Shown here: positions 35,144 to 42,232 of the stretch, piece after piece | Layout: the number at the start of each line of letters is the position of its first letter | Position numbering within the stretch: the stretch's first letter is position 1 | From: Microbacterium sp. USTB-Y | GTDB lineage: Bacteria > Actinomycetota > Actinomycetes > Actinomycetales > Microbacteriaceae | DNA length: 64,000 bases | NCBI RefSeq assembly: GCF_023703415.1 | Contig: NZ_JAGMTU010000005.1 | Coordinates: 124,001-188,000, forward strand | Reading direction: 5' to 3' | The notes under the pieces: generated by a model | Database searches by the model: none | Told to the model about the DNA's origin: nothing | What the model saw: the letters and a program-made list of their open reading frames with translations, nothing else | Translations under genes and position numbers: made by a program

Positions 35144-35158
35144 CGATGCGCCTAGACT
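35129..35158 (+). promoter_or_regulatory. groES promoter
   Basis: TTGCGG (35129-35134) and TAGACT (35153-35158) with an 18-base spacer, flanked by the two CIRCE sites. Confidence 0.7.
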
Positions 35159-35162
35159 GGCG

Positions 35163-35189
35163 TTAGCACTCTCGGGTTGAGGGTGCTAA
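35163..35189 (+). promoter_or_regulatory. CIRCE operator in the groES leader (HrcA)
   Basis: TTAGCACTC, nine bases, GGGTGCTAA. This is the consensus with one mismatch. It lies just after the expected transcription start. Confidence 0.9.
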
Positions 35190-35222
35190 CGAAGTCTTGA
35201 ACCGTCAAGAAAGAGGTAGACC

Positions 35223-35519
35223 GTGTCGGTTTCCATCAAGCCGCTCGAGGACCGCATCGTCATCAAGCAGGTCGAGGCCGAGCAGACCACCGCGAGTGGC
35301 CTGGTCATCCCCGACACCGCCAAGGAGAAGCCCCAGGAGGGCGAGGTCGTGGCCGTGGGCCCCGGTCGCATCGATGACAACGGCAACCGCGTTCCGCTCG
35401 ACGTCAACGTCGGCGACCGCGTGCTCTACAGCAAGTACGGCGGCACCGAGGTGAAGTTCGGCGTCGAGGAGTACCTCGTGCTCTCGGCGCGCGACGTGCT
35501 CGCCGTCGTGGTGCGCTGA
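35223..35519 (+). CDS. groES: co-chaperonin GroES
   Basis: A 98-aa Hsp10. [17 protein letters not shown], the mobile loop [19 protein letters not shown], and [19 protein letters not shown] are diagnostic. It caps GroEL in protein folding. A hairpin terminator follows at once and no groEL is present next to it, so groES is monocistronic here. AAGAAAGAGGT before the start serves as ribosome-binding site; translation starts GTG (VSVSIKP). Confidence 0.98.
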   Translation: MSVSIKPLEDRIVIKQVEAEQTTASGLVIPDTAKEKPQEGEVVAVGPGRIDDNGNRVPLDVNVGDRVLYSKYGGTEVKFGVEEYLVLSARDVLAVVVR

Positions 35520-35535
35520 GTCCGCACCGACGTAC

Positions 35536-35570
35536 CGAAGGCCCGGATGCCCTGCGCATCCGGGCCTTCG
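35536..35570 (+). terminator. groES terminator
   Basis: 15-base perfect arms (35536-35550, 35556-35570) with loop CCTGC, followed by TCGT. Confidence 0.9.
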
Positions 35571-35721
35571 TCGTGCCCGGAGCATCCCCTACCGGTCCGT
35601 CGGGAGTCCCCCTGCGCCGACGGGGGAGGATGCGGGATCATCCCCGATGCCGCGATCGGCGCCGCGTCCCACACTCGTAGGACACGCCGCTTGGCGCCCA
35701 CACGAACAAGGGGATTCGATC

Positions 35722-36867
35722 ATGGCTTTGGAAGACAACATCAACGTTCTCGGCCGGCAGTGGAACGTGGGAGTCGCTGACTCCGGCAACGACAACTCCG
35801 ACAACTCGGACAACTCGGAGAACTGGTCCCACAACGACACCGAGGTCGAGGACTCCTTCAACGACAACTCCGACAACTCCGACAACTCGGACAACTGGTC
35901 CCACAACGACACCGAGGTCGAGGACTCGTTCAACGACGACCACTCGACCAACGACTCGTACAACACGGACCACTCGTACAACACGGACCAGTCCGACCGC
36001 TCGGTGCACGACTCCGGCAACGACAGCTCGATCAACGCCGGTGTTCGGCAGTACAACGCTGGCTTCGGCGACTTCAACCTCGGCCTCGGCGGGGCCGGAG
36101 GCATGGCGGCGGCCGCCAAGCACGGCGGCGGCGGGGACACGGACATCGACATCGAGATCGACGCGCGCTCCACGACCACCGACCAGTCGGTCAACCAGAA
36201 CATCTCGACCTCGTCCGGCAGCGGCGGCGCCGCCATCGCGGTCGGCGGAAGCGCCGACGGCGGCTTCGGCGGGCCGGCGCTCGCGGGGGCCGCGGGGGGC
36301 GACACGGGCTCGGGCGGTGCCGGCGGCAACAGCGGCAGTGCGACCGCGGGTGCCGGTGGCGACGGCGGTGTCGGCGGCCTCGCCAGCGGTGGCGACGGCG
36401 GCGACGGCGGTCCGGCGACGAGCGGCGGCACCGGAGCCGGCGGTGCGACGGGCGACGCCGGCGGAGCCGGAGCCGGTGCCTTCGGCGGCGGCGCCGACGG
36501 CGGTACGGGCGGCGACTCCGGCGCGGTGGGCGGGGGAGCGTACGGCGGCAACGTCGTGCAGTCCTTCAACCAGAGCGCGGTCACCGGGTCCGGGGATCAC
36601 TCGGTCGCCGGAGGCGGCGACGTGACGATCCACAACATCGACACGGACATCTCGGTCGGAGACGTGTCGATCGGCAACACCTGGAACACCGACTCGTACA
36701 ACCAGGACTTCTCGGACAACTGGTCGATCGACGATTCGTTCCAGGACAACTCGATGGTCGACGACTCCTACACGGACCACTCGAGCACCGATGTCGACGT
36801 CGATGTCGACGTCGATCACTCCAACGTCGGAAGCCCGTTCGGCGACGCGAACGAGTTCGACTTCTGA
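35722..36867 (+). CDS. Asn/Asp/Gly-rich repeat protein of the ini-like island
   Basis: A 381-aa low-complexity protein. Residues 20-100 are Asn/Asp/Ser-rich with two tandem 24-residue units (NDNSDNSDNSxNWSHNDTEVEDSF) and shorter NTDHSYNTDQS repeats. Residues about 185-275 are a Gly/Ala/Thr stretch as in mycobacterial IniB. The C-terminal part repeats NTDSYNQDFSDNW and ends in an Asp-Val run. The segments DQSVNQNI, QSFNQSAV, SGDHSVAGGGDV and IGNTWNTDSYN recur in the IniB-domain protein at 41292-42077, so the two are related in their repeat region. No signal peptide or membrane helix. It heads the arm with two dynamin-like GTPases. A role as polymer or IniB-like structural protein is inferred. 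Confidence 0.85.
   Translation: MALEDNINVLGRQWNVGVADSGNDNSDNSDNSENWSHNDTEVEDSFNDNSDNSDNSDNWSHNDTEVEDSFNDDHSTNDSYNTDHSYNTDQSDRSVHDSGNDSSINAGVRQYNAGFGDFNLGLGGAGGMAAAAKHGGGGDTDIDIEIDARSTTTDQSVNQNISTSSGSGGAAIAVGGSADGGFGGPALAGAAGGDTGSGGAGGNSGSATAGAGGDGGVGGLASGGDGGDGGPATSGGTGAGGATGDAGGAGAGAFGGGADGGTGGDSGAVGGGAYGGNVVQSFNQSAVTGSGDHSVAGGGDVTIHNIDTDISVGDVSIGNTWNTDSYNQDFSDNWSIDDSFQDNSMVDDSYTDHSSTDVDVDVDVDHSNVGSPFGDANEFDF
35788..35931 (+). repeat. two tandem 72-bp coding repeats
   Basis: Units at 35788-35859 and 35860-35931 encode the 24-residue repeat; they differ at only a few bases, indicating recent duplication or gene conversion. Confidence 0.85.
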
Positions 36868-36875
36868 CAGGACCC

Positions 36876-36917
36876 GTGCGCTGCCCGATCCCCCTTCCGG
36901 GTGGTCGGGCAGCGCAC
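36876..36917 (+). terminator. hairpin after the repeat protein gene
   Basis: 13-base arms GTGCGCTGCCCGA (36876-36888) and 36905-36917. It may be a partial terminator that lowers expression of the GTPase genes downstream. Confidence 0.75.
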
Positions 36918-36946
36918 TACACTCCAGAGCACAGAGAGGGTGAGAG

Positions 36947-37153
36947 ATGTCTGCGGATCCGGATGAGCCTCTGGGCGCCTCGGGCGGGGGCGGCCCCGCC
37001 TGGATGGACGGCCAGGACGATCCCTTCGCGAGCAACACCTTCACCGACGAGCTGGCCGGAGCCGATCAATCGGTGTGGGACATCGACTCCGACTTCTTCT
37101 GGGGAGATCCTCCTGCGGACGGGGACGCGCCCGACGCGGGCCTTCTGATGTGA
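36947..37153 (+). CDS. small acidic protein of the ini-like island (68 aa)
   Basis: A 68-aa protein, MSADPDEPLGASGGGG at the start and GDAPDAGLLM at the end, strongly acidic with Trp and Phe residues (DDPFASNTF, QSVWDIDSDFFW). GAGAGGGTGAGAG precedes the ATG. It lies between the repeat protein and the IniA-like GTPase on the same strand. No family recognised; possibly a GTPase partner or adaptor. Confidence 0.7.
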   Translation: MSADPDEPLGASGGGGPAWMDGQDDPFASNTFTDELAGADQSVWDIDSDFFWGDPPADGDAPDAGLLM

Positions 37154-37232
37154 CCCGGTCCGATCGGCCCGCTTCGATCGCAGGCGGACCGCACAACCGA
37201 AAAGCCCGTCCAACCGACCGCAGGGGGGTCGC

Positions 37233-39110
37233 ATGCCGGATGCAGGGGACGACTCAGAGATCGAGATCGCCGATGTCCTTCGCGAGGTCGGCGATCTCGC
37301 CGCGACGTCGGGGCGCGGGGACCTGCGCGACCGCCTCCTGCAGACGCAGCGGCGACTCGAGGATCCGGCGATCCACGTCATCGTCGTCGGCGAGTTCAAG
37401 CAGGGCAAGAGCAAGCTGATCAACGCGCTCGTCAATGCCCCCGTGTGCCCGGTGGACGACGACATCGCCACGAGCGTCCCCACCACGGTCGGGTATGCGG
37501 AGACCGCTGCCGCATGGGTCGTCGAACGGACGGACCCGGGCGGCAGCCCGGGGTCCGCACCGCGCCGCCGTGAGATCCCCTTGGCGGAGTTGGCCGATTA
37601 CGTCTCCGAACGCGGGAACCCCGGCAATCAGCGCGGCATCGTGGCCGCCGAGGTGCAGCTGCCGAGGGAACTGCTGCGCGGTGGCCTCAAGCTGGTCGAC
37701 TCGCCCGGCGTGGGCGGGCTGGAATCGGCGAACTCCCTCGCCACCCTGGCCGCGTTGTCGTCGGCGCACGCGGTGCTCGTGGTGTCGGACGCCTCGCAGG
37801 AGTACACCGAACCCGAGGTGCAGTTCCTCCGGCACGCGATGCGCATCTCGCCGAACGTCGCCGCGGTCCTCGCCAAGACGGACCTGTACCCGGAGTGGCG
37901 CCGGATCGAGGACATCGACCGCGGTCACCTGCACGACGTCGGGGAGGTGCCGCTCTTCGCGGTGTCGAGCGATCTGCGCCTGCTGGCGGCCGAGACGCAG
38001 GATCACTCGCTCAACGACGAGTCCGGGTTCCCGGCGCTGGTCGGACATCTGCACCGTGACGTGCTCGGCCGCGCGGAGCTCGTGAGCCGTCGCGGCGCGG
38101 TGCACGACCTGCGGTCCGTGGTGGACCAGCTCGGCATGTCGCTGCACGCCGAGCTGAACGCGCTGCTGCATCCGCAGGACACGCCGCGGATGATCGCGGA
38201 GCTCGAGGTCGCCAAGGCGCGCGCGGACGAGTTCCGCGGACGCTCCGCGCGCTGGCAGGTGACCCTGACCGACGGCATCGCCGATCTGGTCGCCGACATG
38301 GAGCACGATGTGCGGGACCGTCTGCGCCGGGTGCAGCGCGAGGCGGAGCGCGCGATCGACGAGGGCGATCCCGGTCCCATCTGGGACCAGATCCGGGAGT
38401 GGATCGATCAGCGCGTCACCGCGGGGGTCGCCGAGACGTTCGTGTGGACCGATGAGCGCGCGCGCTGGCTCTCCGAGGAGGTCGCCGAGCTCTTCAGCGC
38501 CGAGGAGGCGGACGTCCCCACCATCGATGTGAGCGACACGCGGGGGATCCTCGACGTGGTCGACGACATCGCCGGCCTCGAGGTCGGGCACCTGAACGCC
38601 GCCGAGAAGATGTACATCGGGGTGCGGGGCTCGTACGGCGGCGTGCTCATGGTGGGTCTCGCCACCGGGCTGATCGGCATGTCCCTGATCAATCCGATAT
38701 CGCTGCTCGCGGGGGTGCTCGTGGGGCGCCGGGCCTATCGCGAGGACATGAACGCGCGCCTGAACCGTCGCCAGCAGGAAGCGAAGATGATCGTCCGCCG
38801 GCACATCGACGAGGTCACGTTCCAGGTCAGCAAGCAGCTGAAGGACCGGCTGCGCCTCGTTCAGCGCATCTCGCGGGACCACTTCGGCTCGATGGCGGAG
38901 GAGCTGCACCGTTCGCTGTCCGAGGCTCTCGCCCGGGCCAAGCAGGCGGCCGCGGCCTATACGGCGGACAACGACGAGCAGGTCGCCGTCCTGCGGGTGC
39001 GACTGGGCGAGATGGAGCGGCTGCGCGCCCTCATCCCCGAGAACGAACCGCCGGAGGGCGGCGACGTGCCCGCCGTGCGGCAGCGCGCGCAGCGCAGCGT
39101 GGCATCATGA
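37233..39110 (+). CDS. dynamin-like GTPase, IniA-like
   Basis: A 625-aa bacterial dynamin-family protein, close to the length of mycobacterial IniA (about 640). G1 is GEFKQGKS (53-60), the switch Thr lies in SVPTTVGY, G3 is DSPGVGG and G4 AKTD. Long helical stalk segments follow, with a hydrophobic pair (GGVLMVGLATGLIGMSLINP and SLLAGVLVG, about 470-500) that could be the membrane-inserting paddle. IniA proteins bind and remodel or cut membranes in response to cell-envelope damage. It is coupled to the IniC-like gene by ATGA overlap. Confidence 0.87.
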   Translation: MPDAGDDSEIEIADVLREVGDLAATSGRGDLRDRLLQTQRRLEDPAIHVIVVGEFKQGKSKLINALVNAPVCPVDDDIATSVPTTVGYAETAAAWVVERTDPGGSPGSAPRRREIPLAELADYVSERGNPGNQRGIVAAEVQLPRELLRGGLKLVDSPGVGGLESANSLATLAALSSAHAVLVVSDASQEYTEPEVQFLRHAMRISPNVAAVLAKTDLYPEWRRIEDIDRGHLHDVGEVPLFAVSSDLRLLAAETQDHSLNDESGFPALVGHLHRDVLGRAELVSRRGAVHDLRSVVDQLGMSLHAELNALLHPQDTPRMIAELEVAKARADEFRGRSARWQVTLTDGIADLVADMEHDVRDRLRRVQREAERAIDEGDPGPIWDQIREWIDQRVTAGVAETFVWTDERARWLSEEVAELFSAEEADVPTIDVSDTRGILDVVDDIAGLEVGHLNAAEKMYIGVRGSYGGVLMVGLATGLIGMSLINPISLLAGVLVGRRAYREDMNARLNRRQQEAKMIVRRHIDEVTFQVSKQLKDRLRLVQRISRDHFGSMAEELHRSLSEALARAKQAAAAYTADNDEQVAVLRVRLGEMERLRALIPENEPPEGGDVPAVRQRAQRSVAS

Positions 39111-40768
39111 CCGTGATCGACGGCGAGCGGACCCGGAGCGAACCGGACGTGATCGCGCAGACCCGCGATCTGCTGCGGATCGCGCGGACCCTCTACGCCT
39201 CCGACCGTGCGGCGCTGGCGGCGCTCGACGCCATGCAGACGCGGCTCGACGAGCCGTTGCGGGTGGCGGTGGCTGGCATGGTCAAAGCGGGGAAGTCGAC
39301 CCTGCTGAACGCCCTGCTCGGCGAGCGCATCGCGGCGACGGACGCGGGCGAGTGCACGCGCGTGGTCACGTGGTACCGCTACGCGCAGACCCCGTCGATC
39401 TCGATGCATCTGCGCGACGGGCGCACCGAGCGCATGCAGATCCGGCGCGATCACGGGCGCCTCGTGCTGGACCTCGGCGGCAGGGTCGCCGAGGAGATCG
39501 ACTGGATCGACGTCGGGTGGCCGCTCGGCGGCCTGGAATCGCAGATCCTGATCGACACGCCGGGCATCGCGTCGTTGTCGCACGGCGTCTCCGCCCGCAC
39601 GGCGCAGTTCCTCGCGCCCGAGCAGTCGGCCTCGTCCGCCGATGCGGTGATCTACCTCATGCGCCACCTGCACGGATCCGACATCCACTTCCTCGAGGCG
39701 TTCCGCGACACGGCGGCCGGTGCGGCTCAGAGCGTCTGCGCGGTCGGCGTCCTCTCCCGTGCCGACGAGGTGGGGTCGGGGCGGATCGACTCGCTGATGT
39801 CGGCTCGGCGCGTGGCACGGCGCTACGAGCGAGACGGAGAGCTGGCCTCGCTCGCCCTGGGGGTCATTCCGATGGCGGGGCTGCTCGCCGAGGGGGCACG
39901 CACGCTGCGGGAGAGCGAGTTCATCGCCTTGCGCGACCTGGCGGGACGGGAGCGGACCGACCGCGAGCGCCTGCTGGTCTCGGCCGATCGCTTCGTGCGG
40001 CCCGATGCGGACACGGATCTCAGCGTCGGCGTGCGACAGGACCTGCTGGCTCGCTTCGGGCTGTTCGGCGTGCGCCTCGCGGCCGCGGTGATCCGCGGCG
40101 GTGTGGCCGACTCCTCCTCCCTCTCCGCCGCGCTGGCCGAGCAGAGCGGACTGCACCAGCTCGAGGAGTTCATCGCACGCCAGTTCATCCCGCGTGCGCC
40201 GGCCCTCAAGGTGCGCGGCGTCATGATGCAGCTCCAGGCACTCGTGTCCGAGCGCCCGTGTGACGGCGAGGAGCGGATCCGCGCCGGGATCGAGCGGTTC
40301 TTCGCCTCGGCGCACACGCTGCGCGAGCTCTCCCTGCTCGCCCTGGCCCGCACGGGCGCGCTGCCGTTGCCGGAGGCCGAGGCCGACGACGCCATCCGCA
40401 TCATCGGCGGTGACGGCACCACGGCGGCGCTGCGACTCGGGATGGCGGAAGGGGCGTCGCAGGACGAGACCCGCATCCGGGTGCAGCAGGAGAGCATCCG
40501 CTGGCGCAGCCTCGCCGCGGATCCGACGGCGGCACCGGACACGGCGGAGATCCGCCGATGCGTGGTGCGCAGCCTCGCCGGGATCGCCTCAGAGATCGGG
40601 GGCGCCCGTGACCTCAGGCCCGCGCCTGATGTCGTGCCGTCGGGCGGACCAGGCCATGGCGCCGGGGAGGACGCTGAACAGGAGAGCCAGCAGCACCAGC
40701 GCGGCCTGCGCCGCAAGAATCGGCTGCATGATCTCTCCCTGCGTTCCCAGCGCGACCCATTTCGGTGA
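39107..40768 (+). CDS. dynamin-like GTPase, IniC-like
   Basis: A 553-aa protein, slightly longer than mycobacterial IniC (about 490). G1 is GMVKAGKS (57-64), followed by LLNALLGERIAATDAGECTR; G3 is DTPGIAS and G4-like LSRADE. The helical second half includes RQFIPRAPALKVRG. Paired unequal GTPases, IniA then IniC, are the hallmark of iniBAC operons. The last 60 residues (from about base 40589) are Gln/Arg/Gly-rich and antisense to the end of the convergent gene; they look like read-through after loss of the original stop. Confidence 0.85.
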   Translation: MTVIDGERTRSEPDVIAQTRDLLRIARTLYASDRAALAALDAMQTRLDEPLRVAVAGMVKAGKSTLLNALLGERIAATDAGECTRVVTWYRYAQTPSISMHLRDGRTERMQIRRDHGRLVLDLGGRVAEEIDWIDVGWPLGGLESQILIDTPGIASLSHGVSARTAQFLAPEQSASSADAVIYLMRHLHGSDIHFLEAFRDTAAGAAQSVCAVGVLSRADEVGSGRIDSLMSARRVARRYERDGELASLALGVIPMAGLLAEGARTLRESEFIALRDLAGRERTDRERLLVSADRFVRPDADTDLSVGVRQDLLARFGLFGVRLAAAVIRGGVADSSSLSAALAEQSGLHQLEEFIARQFIPRAPALKVRGVMMQLQALVSERPCDGEERIRAGIERFFASAHTLRELSLLALARTGALPLPEAEADDAIRIIGGDGTTAALRLGMAEGASQDETRIRVQQESIRWRSLAADPTAAPDTAEIRRCVVRSLAGIASEIGGARDLRPAPDVVPSGGPGHGAGEDAEQESQQHQRGLRRKNRLHDLSLRSQRDPFR

Positions 40769-41299
40769 CATCACGACCAGCGCCGCCTGAAAGAGAAGCG
40801 TCACGAGCTGCCACCAGCGCACCTGCGGCCGGCGGGCCATGAACGACACCAGCAGCATGATCTGCGCGAACAGCGCTGCGACGATGACGGCGAACACCAC
40901 CCAGAAGACGATGTCGGCGGCCGCGGCGTACGTCGTCGCGTCCCGCCCCGTGGCGGCCTTCTTCGCAGCATCGGCGATCTCGGGCAGCAGCTTCTTGCGG
41001 ATCACGAAGAAGTACACCGTGGCGAACCCGCCGACGGCGAAGCTCAGGATCCACAGCAGCTGGGCCGTCCGCACCGAGAACGGCGGAGTCGCCTTGATCA
41101 GGACAGGGGCGCCGTTCGGACTGCGCATGGACGGGCGCCGCGGTGCTTCTCTCGTCCCGTATCGCGGCGCGGGGGCCTCCGCGGCCGGTGCGGCCGGGAC
41201 CGCGGCGGCGTCGATGCGCGCGACGTCCCGATCGTTCGAGGGAGCCTGCTCTCCCCTCGGACGATCGTCGCGCCGCGGCGCGGAGTCGATGTCAGTCAT
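40589..41299 (-). CDS. membrane protein of the ini-like island
   Basis: A 236-aa protein with a charged, disordered N-terminus (1-75) and four predicted membrane helices (about 85-105, 130-155, 165-185, 195-220). No enzyme motif. The ATG overlaps the stop of the IniB-domain gene by 8 bp. Its 3' end overlaps the IniC-like gene by 180 bp on the opposite strand. It could anchor the island's soluble components to the membrane; this is inference. Confidence 0.78.
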   Translation of the reverse strand: MTDIDSAPRRDDRPRGEQAPSNDRDVARIDAAAVPAAPAAEAPAPRYGTREAPRRPSMRSPNGAPVLIKATPPFSVRTAQLLWILSFAVGGFATVYFFVIRKKLLPEIADAAKKAATGRDATTYAAAADIVFWVVFAVIVAALFAQIMLLVSFMARRPQVRWWQLVTLLFQAALVVMSPKWVALGTQGEIMQPILAAQAALVLLALLFSVLPGAMAWSARRHDIRRGPEVTGAPDL

Positions 41300-42077
41300 C
41301 CTCGAGCGGCGCATCGACCGCTCCGTCGTCGATCGCCGCCGCGCTGGCCGTGTCCGCCTCGTAGGTGTCGCTCGCCGTGGACGTCATGTCGCCCTCCAGC
41401 ATGTCGGCGGGTTCCGGCACCGCGGCGTCGGCGGGAGCGTCGTGCGCGGCGTCGGCCGCGGTGCCCGCCGCGTCTCCGACCTGGGCCGGGAGGTCGTACA
41501 CGGTCTCGTAGATGACCGTCGGCTCGGGGGCGTCCTCGGGTGCCGGCTCGGCGCCGGTCGTGTTGTAGCTGTCGGTGTTGGTCGTGTTGCCGGCGGTGAT
41601 GTCGCCGGTGGTGATGTCGACCTGGGAATCGACGACCGTGGCGTCGTGGCCGGCCGCGACCGCGTCATCACCCGAGGCGACCACGGCCCCCTGGTCGAAC
41701 GTCTGCGTCACGTCCCCGCCGTTGGTCCAGATGTTCTGGTTCACGGACTGGTCGACGATCGTCGAACGGGCGTCGACGGTGGTGAAGTGCTGCACCATCC
41801 TCACGATCTCCTGCACCGGATCGTGGTGCTCGGGAGCCGGCGGCCGATAGGAAGGCTGAGGGGCCGGTGCGGGGCTCGGCACGTAGACCACCGAAGGGTG
41901 ATCCACGATGACGGGTTTCACCGCGGCGACATCGGCCTGGCACACGTTCCCCAGGCCGTGGTTCGCCAGCGTCGCCTGGGGCTCGGCGGTGAACTCCTTC
42001 GCCGCGACGGGATCCCTGAGCAGGCTCAGGATGAATGAGAACAGCGCGTCCGCAACAGTCTCGACCGGCGTAGCCAT
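41292..42077 (-). CDS. IniB N-terminal-domain protein
   Basis: A 261-aa protein. Residues 1-55 (VADALFSFILSLLRDPVAAK, then FTAEPQATLANHGLGNVCQ) match the conserved IniB N-terminal domain. A Pro-rich linker follows, then repeat segments DQSVNQNIWTNGGDVTQTFD and SGDDAVAAGHDATVVDSQVD, and TGDITAGNTTNTDSYN, shared with the protein at 35722. The end is acidic and Ala/Pro-rich. GGGGGA lies five bases before the ATG. IniB itself has no proven biochemical role; it is made with IniA and IniC on envelope stress. Confidence 0.86.
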   Translation of the reverse strand: MATPVETVADALFSFILSLLRDPVAAKEFTAEPQATLANHGLGNVCQADVAAVKPVIVDHPSVVYVPSPAPAPQPSYRPPAPEHHDPVQEIVRMVQHFTTVDARSTIVDQSVNQNIWTNGGDVTQTFDQGAVVASGDDAVAAGHDATVVDSQVDITTGDITAGNTTNTDSYNTTGAEPAPEDAPEPTVIYETVYDLPAQVGDAAGTAADAAHDAPADAAVPEPADMLEGDMTSTASDTYEADTASAAAIDDGAVDAPLEDD

Positions 42078-42232
42078 CAGCTTCCCCCTTCGTCGTCGAC
42101 CGCGACGCCGGCATCCTGCCGGACCACGCTGTCGCCATCGACGTTTGCTTCTCGGAGCGTAAACCTCGTGCCGCAGCGCGGGCATCGGGGGATACCCCGA
42201 TATCCCGGACGCGGCCTACGGGGGTCACTCAT
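42077..42232 (-). CDS. small CxxC protein (51 aa)
   Basis: A 51-aa protein with RCPRCGTRFTLREANVDGD, a half zinc-ribbon (one CxxC), between the regulator and the IniB-domain gene. Its ATG overlaps the regulator stop by 8 bp and its stop overlaps the next ATG (TGATG). Tight coupling on both sides supports coding. A second cysteine pair is missing, so metal binding would need a dimer or partner. Confidence 0.65.
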   Translation of the reverse strand: MSDPRRPRPGYRGIPRCPRCGTRFTLREANVDGDSVVRQDAGVAVDDEGGS

